Shown here: positions 57,602 through 64,000 of the stretch, piece by piece
Layout of the letters: each line of letters opens with the position of its first letter
Position numbering within the stretch: the first letter of the stretch is position 1
NCBI RefSeq assembly: GCF_014137995.1
Contig: NZ_JACGWV010000003.1
Span: 744,001 to 808,000, forward strand
Origin: Promicromonospora sukumoe
Lineage (GTDB): Bacteria; Actinomycetota; Actinomycetes; Actinomycetales; Cellulomonadaceae
DNA: 64,000 nt
Reading direction: 5' to 3'
The notes under the pieces: model-generated
The model's database searches: none
The model's input: the letters and a program-made list of their open reading frames with translations, nothing else
Told to the model about the DNA's origin: nothing
Program-made: the position numbers and the translations under genes

Positions 57602-58918
57602 CTATGCCCGGGTGCGCAGCGAGCCCGCGACACCGACCAGGAGAAAGAGCGCGCCCATCGTCATCGGGAACGCGAAGGCGTCGAAGAAGAACAGGCTGAC
57701 GAACCCGACGAGCACCGCTGCCATGAGGGCCAGGGCCAGGTCGTAGGTGCGGGCGTCGGTGTCCGCGCTGCGCTTGCGCACCCGCACGAGCACCCGGACG
57801 GTCGCCACGCAGATGCCGAGGAACAGCACCGTGCCCACCAGGCCGACGGTCACCAGCAGCAGGAGGTACTGGTTGTCGAAGATCCGGTAGGTGGGCAGGA
57901 ACGTGCCCAGCCCGCGCCCGAACAGGGGGTCGCGCGCGATGAACTCGCCCGCCAGCTCGAAGGAGCCGGTCCGGGAGGTGACGCTCGGGTCCTCCGAGGC
58001 GCCGGTGAACAGGCCGAGGATCGAGGACAGCATGTTGGGCGCGACCACGATGCCCGCCACGGCCCCGACGGCGGTGACGCCGAGCATGACCCGGCGCCGC
58101 GCGCCCCTCCAGCCGACCAGCATGACGATCAGGGCGACGGCGGCGCCCACGTAGGCGGACCGCGAACCCGTCGCGGGGACCAGGACGAGCGCCGCCGCGG
58201 CGGGCGCCCAGCGGACCACCGCCCTGCGCTCGGTGTGCTCGAAGCCGACGTGCAGCGTCAGCGGCAGCAGCATCGTGACGAGCACGCCGTACTCGATCGG
58301 GTGGGTCGCGGTGCCCTGCGGGCGGAACAGGCCGTTGCGCTGGCCCAGCTCGTACGGCGACGTGAGGGTCAGCCCCGGCAGGGTCAGCCGGTCCACGAAG
58401 AGCTCGCCGAAGGCGAACTGCGCCAGCCCGAGCACGGCCAGCGCGCCGCCGGCGAGGGCCAGCCGCCAGACGAGCTGGTCGCGCCGGGCGGCCGACGTGA
58501 TGCCGTCGTGCGCCAGCAGGAGCACCCCGGACCAGGCGAGCAGCGCCAGGATCGCGACGTCGGCGGGGCTCACCTCGTTCGACACGACGGGCCGCGACAT
58601 CGCCAGGACGTAGGTGACGCCGACGCTGAACAGGAACACGGAGAGCGAGACGCGGATCAGCCGCGGCCCGCTCAGCGTGGGCCGCGCCGCCCCGACGCCC
58701 ATGAGCACCCACAGCAGCAGGCTCGCGAGGCCCACCACCATCGAGGGTGCGCCCGCGCTGCCGAGCGGCCCGATCACCAGCTTGGAGGGGATGGCGAACA
58801 GGAGGAGCAGGTAGATCGAGAGCCAGGTGACGACGTCGAACCGCACCGCCCCCCGCCGCAGCAGCGGCCGCGCCGGGGCGGCGTGCCGCTGGACGGCGAC
58901 GGGCCGGGCCTGGGTCAC
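57602..58918 (-). CDS. O-antigen polymerase/ligase-like membrane protein
   Basis: A 438-residue protein with about ten membrane helices and a large periplasmic-type loop (SPYELGQRNGLFRPQGTATHPIEYGVLVTMLLPLTL), the pattern of Wzy polymerases and WaaL ligases; the later loop has SFELAGEFIARDPLFGRGLGTFLPTYRIFDNQYLLLLV. It would polymerise repeat units or attach the glycan outside the membrane. Start GTG 58918 overlaps the stop of the Wzz-like gene (GTGA), so chain-length control and polymerisation are co-expressed. Confidence 0.86.
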   Translation of the reverse strand: MTQARPVAVQRHAAPARPLLRRGAVRFDVVTWLSIYLLLLFAIPSKLVIGPLGSAGAPSMVVGLASLLLWVLMGVGAARPTLSGPRLIRVSLSVFLFSVGVTYVLAMSRPVVSNEVSPADVAILALLAWSGVLLLAHDGITSAARRDQLVWRLALAGGALAVLGLAQFAFGELFVDRLTLPGLTLTSPYELGQRNGLFRPQGTATHPIEYGVLVTMLLPLTLHVGFEHTERRAVVRWAPAAAALVLVPATGSRSAYVGAAVALIVMLVGWRGARRRVMLGVTAVGAVAGIVVAPNMLSSILGLFTGASEDPSVTSRTGSFELAGEFIARDPLFGRGLGTFLPTYRIFDNQYLLLLVTVGLVGTVLFLGICVATVRVLVRVRKRSADTDARTYDLALALMAAVLVGFVSLFFFDAFAFPMTMGALFLLVGVAGSLRTRA

Positions 58919-59928
58919 CGGGACTCCGCGGAGGACGCCCGGGCGGCGGCCTCGTCGCGGCGTCGCTCACGGGACTCCAGCGGGGGGTTGTGCCAGGGTG
59001 GGAGGGACCGGTCGTCCGGGGCGGCGCCGCCCTGCGGCTGCACCGACGGCGGGCGGAGGGTGGGCAGCTTGACGGTCGGCGGCTTGGCGACGAACGGCTT
59101 CACGGTCTGCGCCCCGGCGTCGGCCGTGCTCGGCTCCGCCTGCTGCGCGGCGGCCTGCTCCGGGTCCGTCTTCTGCGGGGCCTCCGCCTTCGATCCGGCC
59201 GGTTTCGGCTCGGCCACCTTCGCGCCCGTCGCCTTCGCGCCGGACGTCGCGTCCGGCGCCTCCGGGTCGCCGTCGGACGGGTCCTTCGGCTCCGGCTTCG
59301 GCTTCGCCGGGCTTACCCGCTTGCGGCCCCGCATCCGGCTGCGCGCCATCCCGTCCACCGCCACGGCGCCGACGACGGTCACCACGAGCCCGACGCCGGC
59401 CGCGGCGATGATCATGCGCACCGTGCCGCTGTTGTCGGCCTCCGCCTCCTCGTCCTTGGCGAGGACCAGCGTCGAGACGATGGCGTTCTCGGGCGCGTCG
59501 ACCTCCTCCTGGAGGCGGCGCAGCTCCACGGGCACCGACGTCGTGAGCTCCTCCAGCGTCGCGAGCGCGCCCTCGGGGCTGCTGTCGGTCACGTCGACAG
59601 AGATGACCGGGCCGCGCGTCGACTCCTCGATGGCCACGACGTACTCGGAGTCGGCCGAGCCGGAGGTGAACCGCGCCTTGGCGACGTCGCTCTCGTAGTA
59701 CGCGACCACCACGCGGGCGGGCAGGTCGAGCCCGCCGAGGGCCAGGAACGGGTTGCCGCCCTTGCCGACCATCTGCTGGGACGGCACGAGCAGGACGAGG
59801 CCGCGCGCGGTGTACACCGGCGGCTCCAGCGTGCTCGCGCCGAGGAGCAGGGCGACCGTGGCGAACAGGCCCGCGACGGTCACGTACCACCGGCGGCCCA
59901 AGGCTGCTATCACGTCGAGGAATGACAT
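58915..59928 (-). CDS. Wzz/YveK-like chain-length protein with Pro-rich tail
   Basis: A 337-residue protein. Two membrane helices (WYVTVAGLFATVALLLGASTL near residue 15 and IIAAAGVGLVVTVVGAVAV near residue 180) flank an extracytoplasmic domain, as in Wzz proteins. After the second helix comes a cytoplasmic tail of about 130 residues rich in Lys, Pro, Ala and Glu (KPKPEPKDPSDGDPEAPD). The usual tyrosine kinase domain is absent. It sets polymer length with the downstream polymerase. The gene is divergent from a second Wzz-like gene. Confidence 0.82.
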   Translation of the reverse strand: MSFLDVIAALGRRWYVTVAGLFATVALLLGASTLEPPVYTARGLVLLVPSQQMVGKGGNPFLALGGLDLPARVVVAYYESDVAKARFTSGSADSEYVVAIEESTRGPVISVDVTDSSPEGALATLEELTTSVPVELRRLQEEVDAPENAIVSTLVLAKDEEAEADNSGTVRMIIAAAGVGLVVTVVGAVAVDGMARSRMRGRKRVSPAKPKPEPKDPSDGDPEAPDATSGAKATGAKVAEPKPAGSKAEAPQKTDPEQAAAQQAEPSTADAGAQTVKPFVAKPPTVKLPTLRPPSVQPQGGAAPDDRSLPPWHNPPLESRERRRDEAAARASSAESR

Positions 59929-60053
59929 TTGTTCACCCTTTCCGGGCGTATCACGCCGCGCTCGACAAAGGTATCGTGCCGAGGGCGGGCAAAGGAACGA
60001 GTCGCGGAACTCCGACGGGAATTTCGCCCGCTCCGAGAAATTGCGGGGAATCG
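59929..60053. promoter_or_regulatory. Divergent promoter region between two Wzz-like genes
   Basis: A 125-base gap of lower GC. TTCACCC at 59932-59938 lies just upstream of the minus-strand gene, and GTATCACG (59949-59956) resembles a weaker box. No clear -10/-35 pair could be assigned with confidence. Confidence 0.4.
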
Positions 60054-60797
60054 ATGACGGTGTGGGACCTGATACGTGCGGCGGTACGGCGGTGGCCCGT
60101 CCTGCTGGCCGGTGCCGTCGCCTCCCTGGGGCTCGTGTACACGACCACGCTGGACGACGGCGTCTACTGGAGCCGTACCCAGGTGGTCTTCCTGGCGCCC
60201 GCGAGCAAGGCCTACCCGAACGCCCTGCGCACCACCTCCGAGGACCTGATCATCACGGCCGGCGTGGTCGCGAAGGCCGTCTCCGGGCCCGCCGCGGTCA
60301 CCAAGTACGCGTCGCCCGACGCGACCCTGGTCGGCGAGGGCATCCGCGACGGCTGGTCGGTCCGCCTGCCCGACACCGGCGGCCAGTGGGCCCCCAACTT
60401 CGCCCAGCAGGTGCTGTACGTCGAGGTCGTCGGCGCCACGGCCGAGCAGGTCGGCGCGCGGCAGGAGGAGATCATCGACCAGATCGAGCACGAGCTGGAC
60501 CGCCTGCAGCGCGACGCCGGCGTGGCGCCCGTCAACGACATCACCGTGACGGTCGCCCCCGAGTCCACCGTGGTGCACCAGGTGGGCGGATCGAGCATGC
60601 GGGCCGCCGGCATGGCGGGCCTGCTCGGCGCGAGCGCGACGTTCACGCTCATCGCCGTGCTGGAGACCCGCGCCCGCCGGCGCGACGCCGCGGGGCGCGC
60701 CGCCGAGGCCGCAGCCGAGCCGGCCCCGGCGGAGCCCGCCGAGCCCGTCCCGGCAGAGCAGGTCCCCGCGGAGCCGGAACCGGCCGCCGCGCGCTGA
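60054..60797 (+). CDS. Second Wzz-like membrane protein
   Basis: A 247-residue protein of the same layout: an N-terminal helix (WPVLLAGAVASLGLVYTTTL), an extracytoplasmic part with EIIDQIEHELDRLQRDAG as coiled-coil-like segment, a second helix (MAGLLGASATFTLIAVLET) and a Glu/Pro/Ala-rich cytoplasmic tail. It is shorter than its divergent neighbour and only distantly similar. ATG 60054 with GGGGAA upstream is used. Two different Wzz-like proteins may form a mixed oligomer or serve two polymers. Confidence 0.75.
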   Translation: MTVWDLIRAAVRRWPVLLAGAVASLGLVYTTTLDDGVYWSRTQVVFLAPASKAYPNALRTTSEDLIITAGVVAKAVSGPAAVTKYASPDATLVGEGIRDGWSVRLPDTGGQWAPNFAQQVLYVEVVGATAEQVGARQEEIIDQIEHELDRLQRDAGVAPVNDITVTVAPESTVVHQVGGSSMRAAGMAGLLGASATFTLIAVLETRARRRDAAGRAAEAAAEPAPAEPAEPVPAEQVPAEPEPAAAR

Positions 60798-60806
60798 CCC
60801 GGGCCG

Positions 60807-60855
60807 CCGGCTGACGGCCGTGCCCCGGTCGTCAGCCACGCCCCGGCCGTCAGCC
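60807..60855. terminator. Hairpin between convergent genes
   Basis: GGCTGACGGCC (60807-60817) and GGCCGTCAGCC (60845-60855) are perfect 11-nt inverted repeats; a further CGTCAGCC at 60828-60835 offers an alternative pairing. It spans the end of the Wzz-like gene and the stop of the convergent glycosyltransferase gene. Confidence 0.65.
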
Positions 60856-62067
60856 GTGCGCGGCGCCACGGACCTCGTCCTCCACGATGCGGGCGACCGA
60901 CTCCTGCGCCGGGGCCCAGGACCGGCCCAGGACGCTCGCGGCGGCCTTGGCCGCGTACGCGGCGCCGTCGGGCCGCTCGACGGCGGCGGCGAGCTGCGCC
61001 GCGATCCCGGCGGCGGTCGGCTCGGCCCACCCGACGTACGGGTTGGGCAGGTCGGCGCGCGCCAGCGGCGAGTCGTTGACCACGGGCACGACGCCGGCGG
61101 CCAGCATCTCCTCGGCCACGAGCGAGATGTTGGTGAACGACATCGCCAGGCCCGCCACGACGCGCCCGTACAGGTCGTTGAGCTCCGCGGGCGTCAGGCG
61201 GCCGTGGTAGGTGACCGGGATCGTCAGGTCCGCCGGGCGCGAGCCGTAGACGTGGATCTCCTGCTCGGGGTGCGCGCGGTGGAAGCGTTCCAGGGCGAGC
61301 CGGGCCAGCAGGTAGCCCCGGCGGCCGACGTCGGGCTTCGCGTAGAGCACCACCCCGGACCGCGGCTTCTCGACCTCGGGCAGGTGGTACGTGTCGGTGT
61401 CGCAGCCGAACGGGACGACGTCGCTGCCCTGCCCCAGCTCGGAGGTGAGGCAGCCGGCCACCATGTCGCCGAGCGCGATGCGCCGGAACGGGAACCGGTA
61501 GGTCATCGCCGCCAGCTCGTACTCGGACCCGCGCGGGTAGAAGTACGGCTCGTAGTCCTGGATGAAGTAGAGGCGGTGCACGGGCCGGGCCGCGTTCGCC
61601 ACGATGACGTGCGCGGACTCCCACGACGACGCGACGACGGCGTCCATCCCGGTGATGCCGGCGCGCGCGTCCCGTACCTCGGCGCGCACCCCGGGCCAGC
61701 CCGCCCGCAGCTCGGCGGTCCGCTGGGCGACGTCCAGGCCGTGCCGGTCGTAGAGGAACACGACGCACTTGTGCCCGCGGGCCTCCAGGCCCTCGACCAT
61801 GCGGAACAGGGTGGTGTGGCCGCCGGAGCCCGCGGCGGGCGGCGACGTCACCCAGCCCACGGTCAGCGGCCGGTCGCCGAGCACAGGCTCCGGCGTCGGC
61901 AGCGCATCGGGCACGTCCTCGGCGATGTCGGCGGCGTCGAGCTGGAAGCCGAGCGAGGCGGCGTCCGTCGTCCGGTAGGCGCGGGCGGCGGCGCGCTGCG
62001 CCAGCCCGCGCGCGCCCACGCGGCGCAGGCGCCGGAGCTTCGCGGTGGCCTTGGTCAGCCGGTTCAT
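60850..62067 (-). CDS. Glycosyltransferase, WsaF/GT4-like
   Basis: A 405-residue protein with an Arg-rich N terminus and a GT-B fold: VGWVTSPPAAGSGGHTTLFRMVEGLEARGH, then FIQDYEPYFYPRGSEYELAAMTY and the donor-side VVLYAKPDVGRRGYLLARLALERF and FTNISLVAEEMLAAGVVPVV. The FIQDYEPYFYP segment is characteristic of rhamnan-type transferases such as WsaF. The donor is probably a deoxyhexose nucleotide, an inference from the resemblance. It lies 52 bases after the GT2 gene on the same strand. Confidence 0.82.
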   Translation of the reverse strand: MNRLTKATAKLRRLRRVGARGLAQRAAARAYRTTDAASLGFQLDAADIAEDVPDALPTPEPVLGDRPLTVGWVTSPPAAGSGGHTTLFRMVEGLEARGHKCVVFLYDRHGLDVAQRTAELRAGWPGVRAEVRDARAGITGMDAVVASSWESAHVIVANAARPVHRLYFIQDYEPYFYPRGSEYELAAMTYRFPFRRIALGDMVAGCLTSELGQGSDVVPFGCDTDTYHLPEVEKPRSGVVLYAKPDVGRRGYLLARLALERFHRAHPEQEIHVYGSRPADLTIPVTYHGRLTPAELNDLYGRVVAGLAMSFTNISLVAEEMLAAGVVPVVNDSPLARADLPNPYVGWAEPTAAGIAAQLAAAVERPDGAAYAAKAAASVLGRSWAPAQESVARIVEDEVRGAAHG

Positions 62068-62119
62068 CGGTAGGTCCCCTCGTTCACGGGCTCGTTCGGT
62101 GGCGCGGTCTCGGGCGGCG

Positions 62120-63319
62120 TCACAGGCCGGACGTCGCCCAGCGCAGGTACATCAGCTCGGCCCGGGCGCGGCGGGCGACCTTGCGGACGACGGCGCCGGA
62201 CCCGGCCCGGCCCGTCCGCTCGGCGCGGACCGCCCGGCGGCCGATCCGCGCGGTCGAGGGCCAGGACGCCGACGCCGGCCAGACCTCGGCCGCGAGCTCC
62301 AGGTAGGGCGCGGGCGGCTCCGACCGGTCGGCGGCCGCCGCGGCGTACCGCAGGGCGTCCCGGGCCAGCGCCGACCGGGCGCGGTCGTGCAGCCCGCGCG
62401 CGCCGGTGATCCGGTCCCCGACGTTGGCGAACAGCCGGTCGTACGCGTCCACGCGGGCGCGCAGGTCCAGGAGCGCGCCCGAGCCCTCGTTCACGCTCAG
62501 GCTGCCCGCGTGCTCGCGGTGCAGCGCCTGGTCGGCGCCGCCCACGTAGGCGACGTCGCCGACGGCGGCCAGCCGCAGCCACATCTCGACGTCCATCGTG
62601 AACTTGAGGTGCGGGTCCAGCGGTCCGACGTCCTTGAGCAGGTCGGCGCGCATGACCACCTCGGGCGAGGTGATGGAGCTGACGCCCGTGCGGCACCGCT
62701 CGGACAGCCACGCGCGCCCGTCCCAGACGGTCCAGGACAGCTCGTGCAGCGCCCCGACGGGCGGCGTGCCGTCCTCGAAGTGCTGCGGGTGGCCGTAGAC
62801 CAGCCCGACCCGCGGGTACTGCTCCATGACCGCCGTCGCCCGCGCGAGCGCGCCGGGCGGCAGCATGTCGTCGGCGTCCAGCCGCACGACGAACTCGCCC
62901 GTGCTCTGCTCCCAGCCGCGGTTGAACGACCCGACCTGGCCCAGGTTGTGCTCGTTCGCCAGCACCGTCACCGCCGGGTGCTCGGCCGCCAGGGCCCGCG
63001 CGACGGCGAGGCTGTCGTCGGTGGACGTGTCGTCGACGACGATCACCTCGACGTCGACCCCCTCCTGGGTCACCAGGCTGCCCACCGTCTGCGGCAGGAA
63101 CCGGCCGTAGTTGTAGCAGGGCACCACCACGGAGACCTTCGGGCGCAGCTGCGGGGCGGCCGCGGGACGACGTCGGAAGGACTGCGCCGCGAGCGGCGAC
63201 CGGACCCACGACCCGAGCGTCCGGACCACACGGGCGCCCGGACCCTGCCCGCCCGTGGCGTGCCGGTCCACCCACCCGCGCCAGGCGTTCGCCGCCCGGT
63301 CGAGCGTCCCGGCGCTCAT
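62120..63319 (-). CDS. GT2 family glycosyltransferase
   Basis: A 399-residue protein. After about 60 basic residues, the GT-A domain begins VSVVVPCYNYGRFLPQTVGSLVTQEG, with VIVVDDTSTDDSLAVARAL, the metal-binding FVVRLDADDMLPPG and a helical C-terminal part (residues about 260-399) of unknown role. MDVEMWLRLAAVGDVAYVGG resembles the acceptor-site region of GT2 enzymes. The ATG overlaps the aminotransferase stop (ATGA), so both are translated together. Confidence 0.86.
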   Translation of the reverse strand: MSAGTLDRAANAWRGWVDRHATGGQGPGARVVRTLGSWVRSPLAAQSFRRRPAAAPQLRPKVSVVVPCYNYGRFLPQTVGSLVTQEGVDVEVIVVDDTSTDDSLAVARALAAEHPAVTVLANEHNLGQVGSFNRGWEQSTGEFVVRLDADDMLPPGALARATAVMEQYPRVGLVYGHPQHFEDGTPPVGALHELSWTVWDGRAWLSERCRTGVSSITSPEVVMRADLLKDVGPLDPHLKFTMDVEMWLRLAAVGDVAYVGGADQALHREHAGSLSVNEGSGALLDLRARVDAYDRLFANVGDRITGARGLHDRARSALARDALRYAAAAADRSEPPAPYLELAAEVWPASASWPSTARIGRRAVRAERTGRAGSGAVVRKVARRARAELMYLRWATSGL

Positions 63320-64000
63320 CGCGGCACCCGCCTGGTGACGGCGTCGTGCAGCGTGCGCACCACGTGCTCCTGCTGGTCGGCGGTGATCCCCGGGAACATC
63401 GGCAGCGAGAGGATCTGGTCGGCGTGCGCCTCGGCGCGTGGCGCGGTGCCGGGGCGGAAGCCCAGGTGCTCGGTCGCGGGCAGCAGGTGCACGGGGGCCG
63501 GGTAGTGGATGCCGTGCCCGATCCCGGCGGCCGACAGCGCCGCGGACACCGCGGGCCGGTCCGGCGTCCGGACCACGTACAGGTGCCACACGTGCGTGGC
63601 GCCCGGCAGCTCGCGCGGCGCGACGAGCTCCGGCACGTCCGCGAACGCCTCGGCGATGAGCGCCCCGTACCGGGTCGCGGCCTCCGACCGCTGCTGGTTC
63701 CAGGCGTCCAGCCGGGTCAGCTTCGCGGACAGGACGGCGGCCTGCAGGGAGTCCAGGCGCGAGTTGGCGCCCACCTCCAGGTGCTCGTACCGGTTGATGC
63801 CGCCGTGGTTGCGCAGGCGGCGCGCCCGCTCGGCCACGTCGTCCGACGGCGTCATGACCGCGCCGCCGTCGCCGAACGCGCCCAGGTTCTTGCCCGGGTA
63901 GAAGCTCGTGGCGGCCACGTCGCCCGCCCCGCCCGAGCGGGCGCCGTCGCGGCTCGCGCCCTGCGACTGGGCGGCGTCCTCGACCACGAGGACGTCGGGG
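63316..64000 (-). CDS. DegT/DnrJ/EryC1/StrS aminotransferase, 5' end beyond window
   Basis: The C-terminal 228 residues of a sugar aminotransferase; the start lies past base 64000. The PLP lysine is in SFYPGKNLGAFGDGGAV, and VVEDAAQSQGA, RNHGGINRYEHLEVGANSRLDSLQAAVL and GIGHGIHYPAPVHL are typical of WbpE/WlbC-like enzymes that make a 3-amino sugar nucleotide. The hexapeptide acyltransferase at 47367-47999 resembles WbpD/WlbB, the next enzyme of that route, so both probably build one N-acylated amino sugar for the glycan. Confidence 0.9.
   Translation of the reverse strand, partial: PDVLVVEDAAQSQGASRDGARSGGAGDVAATSFYPGKNLGAFGDGGAVMTPSDDVAERARRLRNHGGINRYEHLEVGANSRLDSLQAAVLSAKLTRLDAWNQQRSEAATRYGALIAEAFADVPELVAPRELPGATHVWHLYVVRTPDRPAVSAALSAAGIGHGIHYPAPVHLLPATEHLGFRPGTAPRAEAHADQILSLPMFPGITADQQEHVVRTLHDAVTRRVPR

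Overview
The window is a very GC-rich (roughly 70% or more) chromosomal segment with strong third-position GC bias, short intergenic gaps and many 4-base ATGA/GTGA gene overlaps. Gene content (SURF1, DUF3817, DUF4031, DUF2252, DUF456, PspC-type two-component system, phosphoketolase, APS reductase) points to a Gram-positive actinobacterium. Micrococcales, probably near Cellulomonadaceae or Promicromonosporaceae, is my best guess. I see no rRNA, tRNA, CRISPR, prophage or insertion sequence, and no clear break in base composition, so this looks like ordinary chromosome plus a large surface-polysaccharide locus.

Layout. 0-9 kb: aldehyde dehydrogenase, two small conserved proteins, a YdcF/SanA-like membrane protein, a DUF4031-HD fusion, and a coupled operon (LLM flavin oxidoreductase, NADP-binding oxidoreductase, GNAT, DUF2252) divergent from a MarR regulator. 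9-15 kb: the phosphoketolase shunt operon xfp-pta-ackA, making acetyl-phosphate and then ATP plus acetate. 15-21 kb: SURF1, YceI, DUF3817 and a heterodimeric ABC exporter. 21-26.4 kb: an IclR regulator divergent from dgoK-dgoA-dgoD (galactonate catabolism), then guaA. 26.4-34.5 kb: secreted beta/gamma-crystallin-like protein, prepilin peptidase, glycosyltransferase, and a PspC envelope-stress module (two membrane proteins divergent from a PspC-containing histidine kinase and a LuxR-type regulator). 34.6-38.9 kb: assimilatory sulfate reduction operon sir-cysH-cysG preceded by a 34-residue Cys-rich leader peptide. 39-45.4 kb: small membrane proteins, arylamine N-acetyltransferase, PaaI-like thioesterase, S9 peptidase, GNAT and methyltransferase.

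45.5-64 kb (running off the end): an exopolysaccharide/cell-surface glycan locus with an initiating sugar-phosphate transferase, six glycosyltransferases or NodB-type enzymes, a Wzy/ligase-like protein, two Wzz-like proteins, a secreted beta-helix protein and a DegT-type aminotransferase. Embedded in it is a cassette of AMP-forming ligase, group IV PLP decarboxylase, acyl carrier protein and hexapeptide-repeat acyltransferase. The first two resemble the 'exosortase A system-associated' families, yet no exosortase is present. The arrangement parallels the BtrJ-BtrK-BtrI route of butirosin biosynthesis, so I infer that a carrier-bound amino acid is decarboxylated and used to acylate an amino sugar of the glycan. 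This is the best candidate here for an undescribed system. A TTCACCC/GGGTGAA heptamer, often repeated every 12 bp, recurs in the intergenic regions of this locus and may be its regulator site.

Genome-wide signals. At least 19 starts carry a TAnnnT -10 box 6-8 bases upstream of the start codon, the layout of leaderless transcription; this also helped fix several starts. Five sequence families of long intergenic palindromes (46-73 nt) recur. A short repeat encoding Leu-Val-Glu-Pro-Val-Glu-Thr or its reverse-frame counterparts is inserted in frame in at least four proteins.
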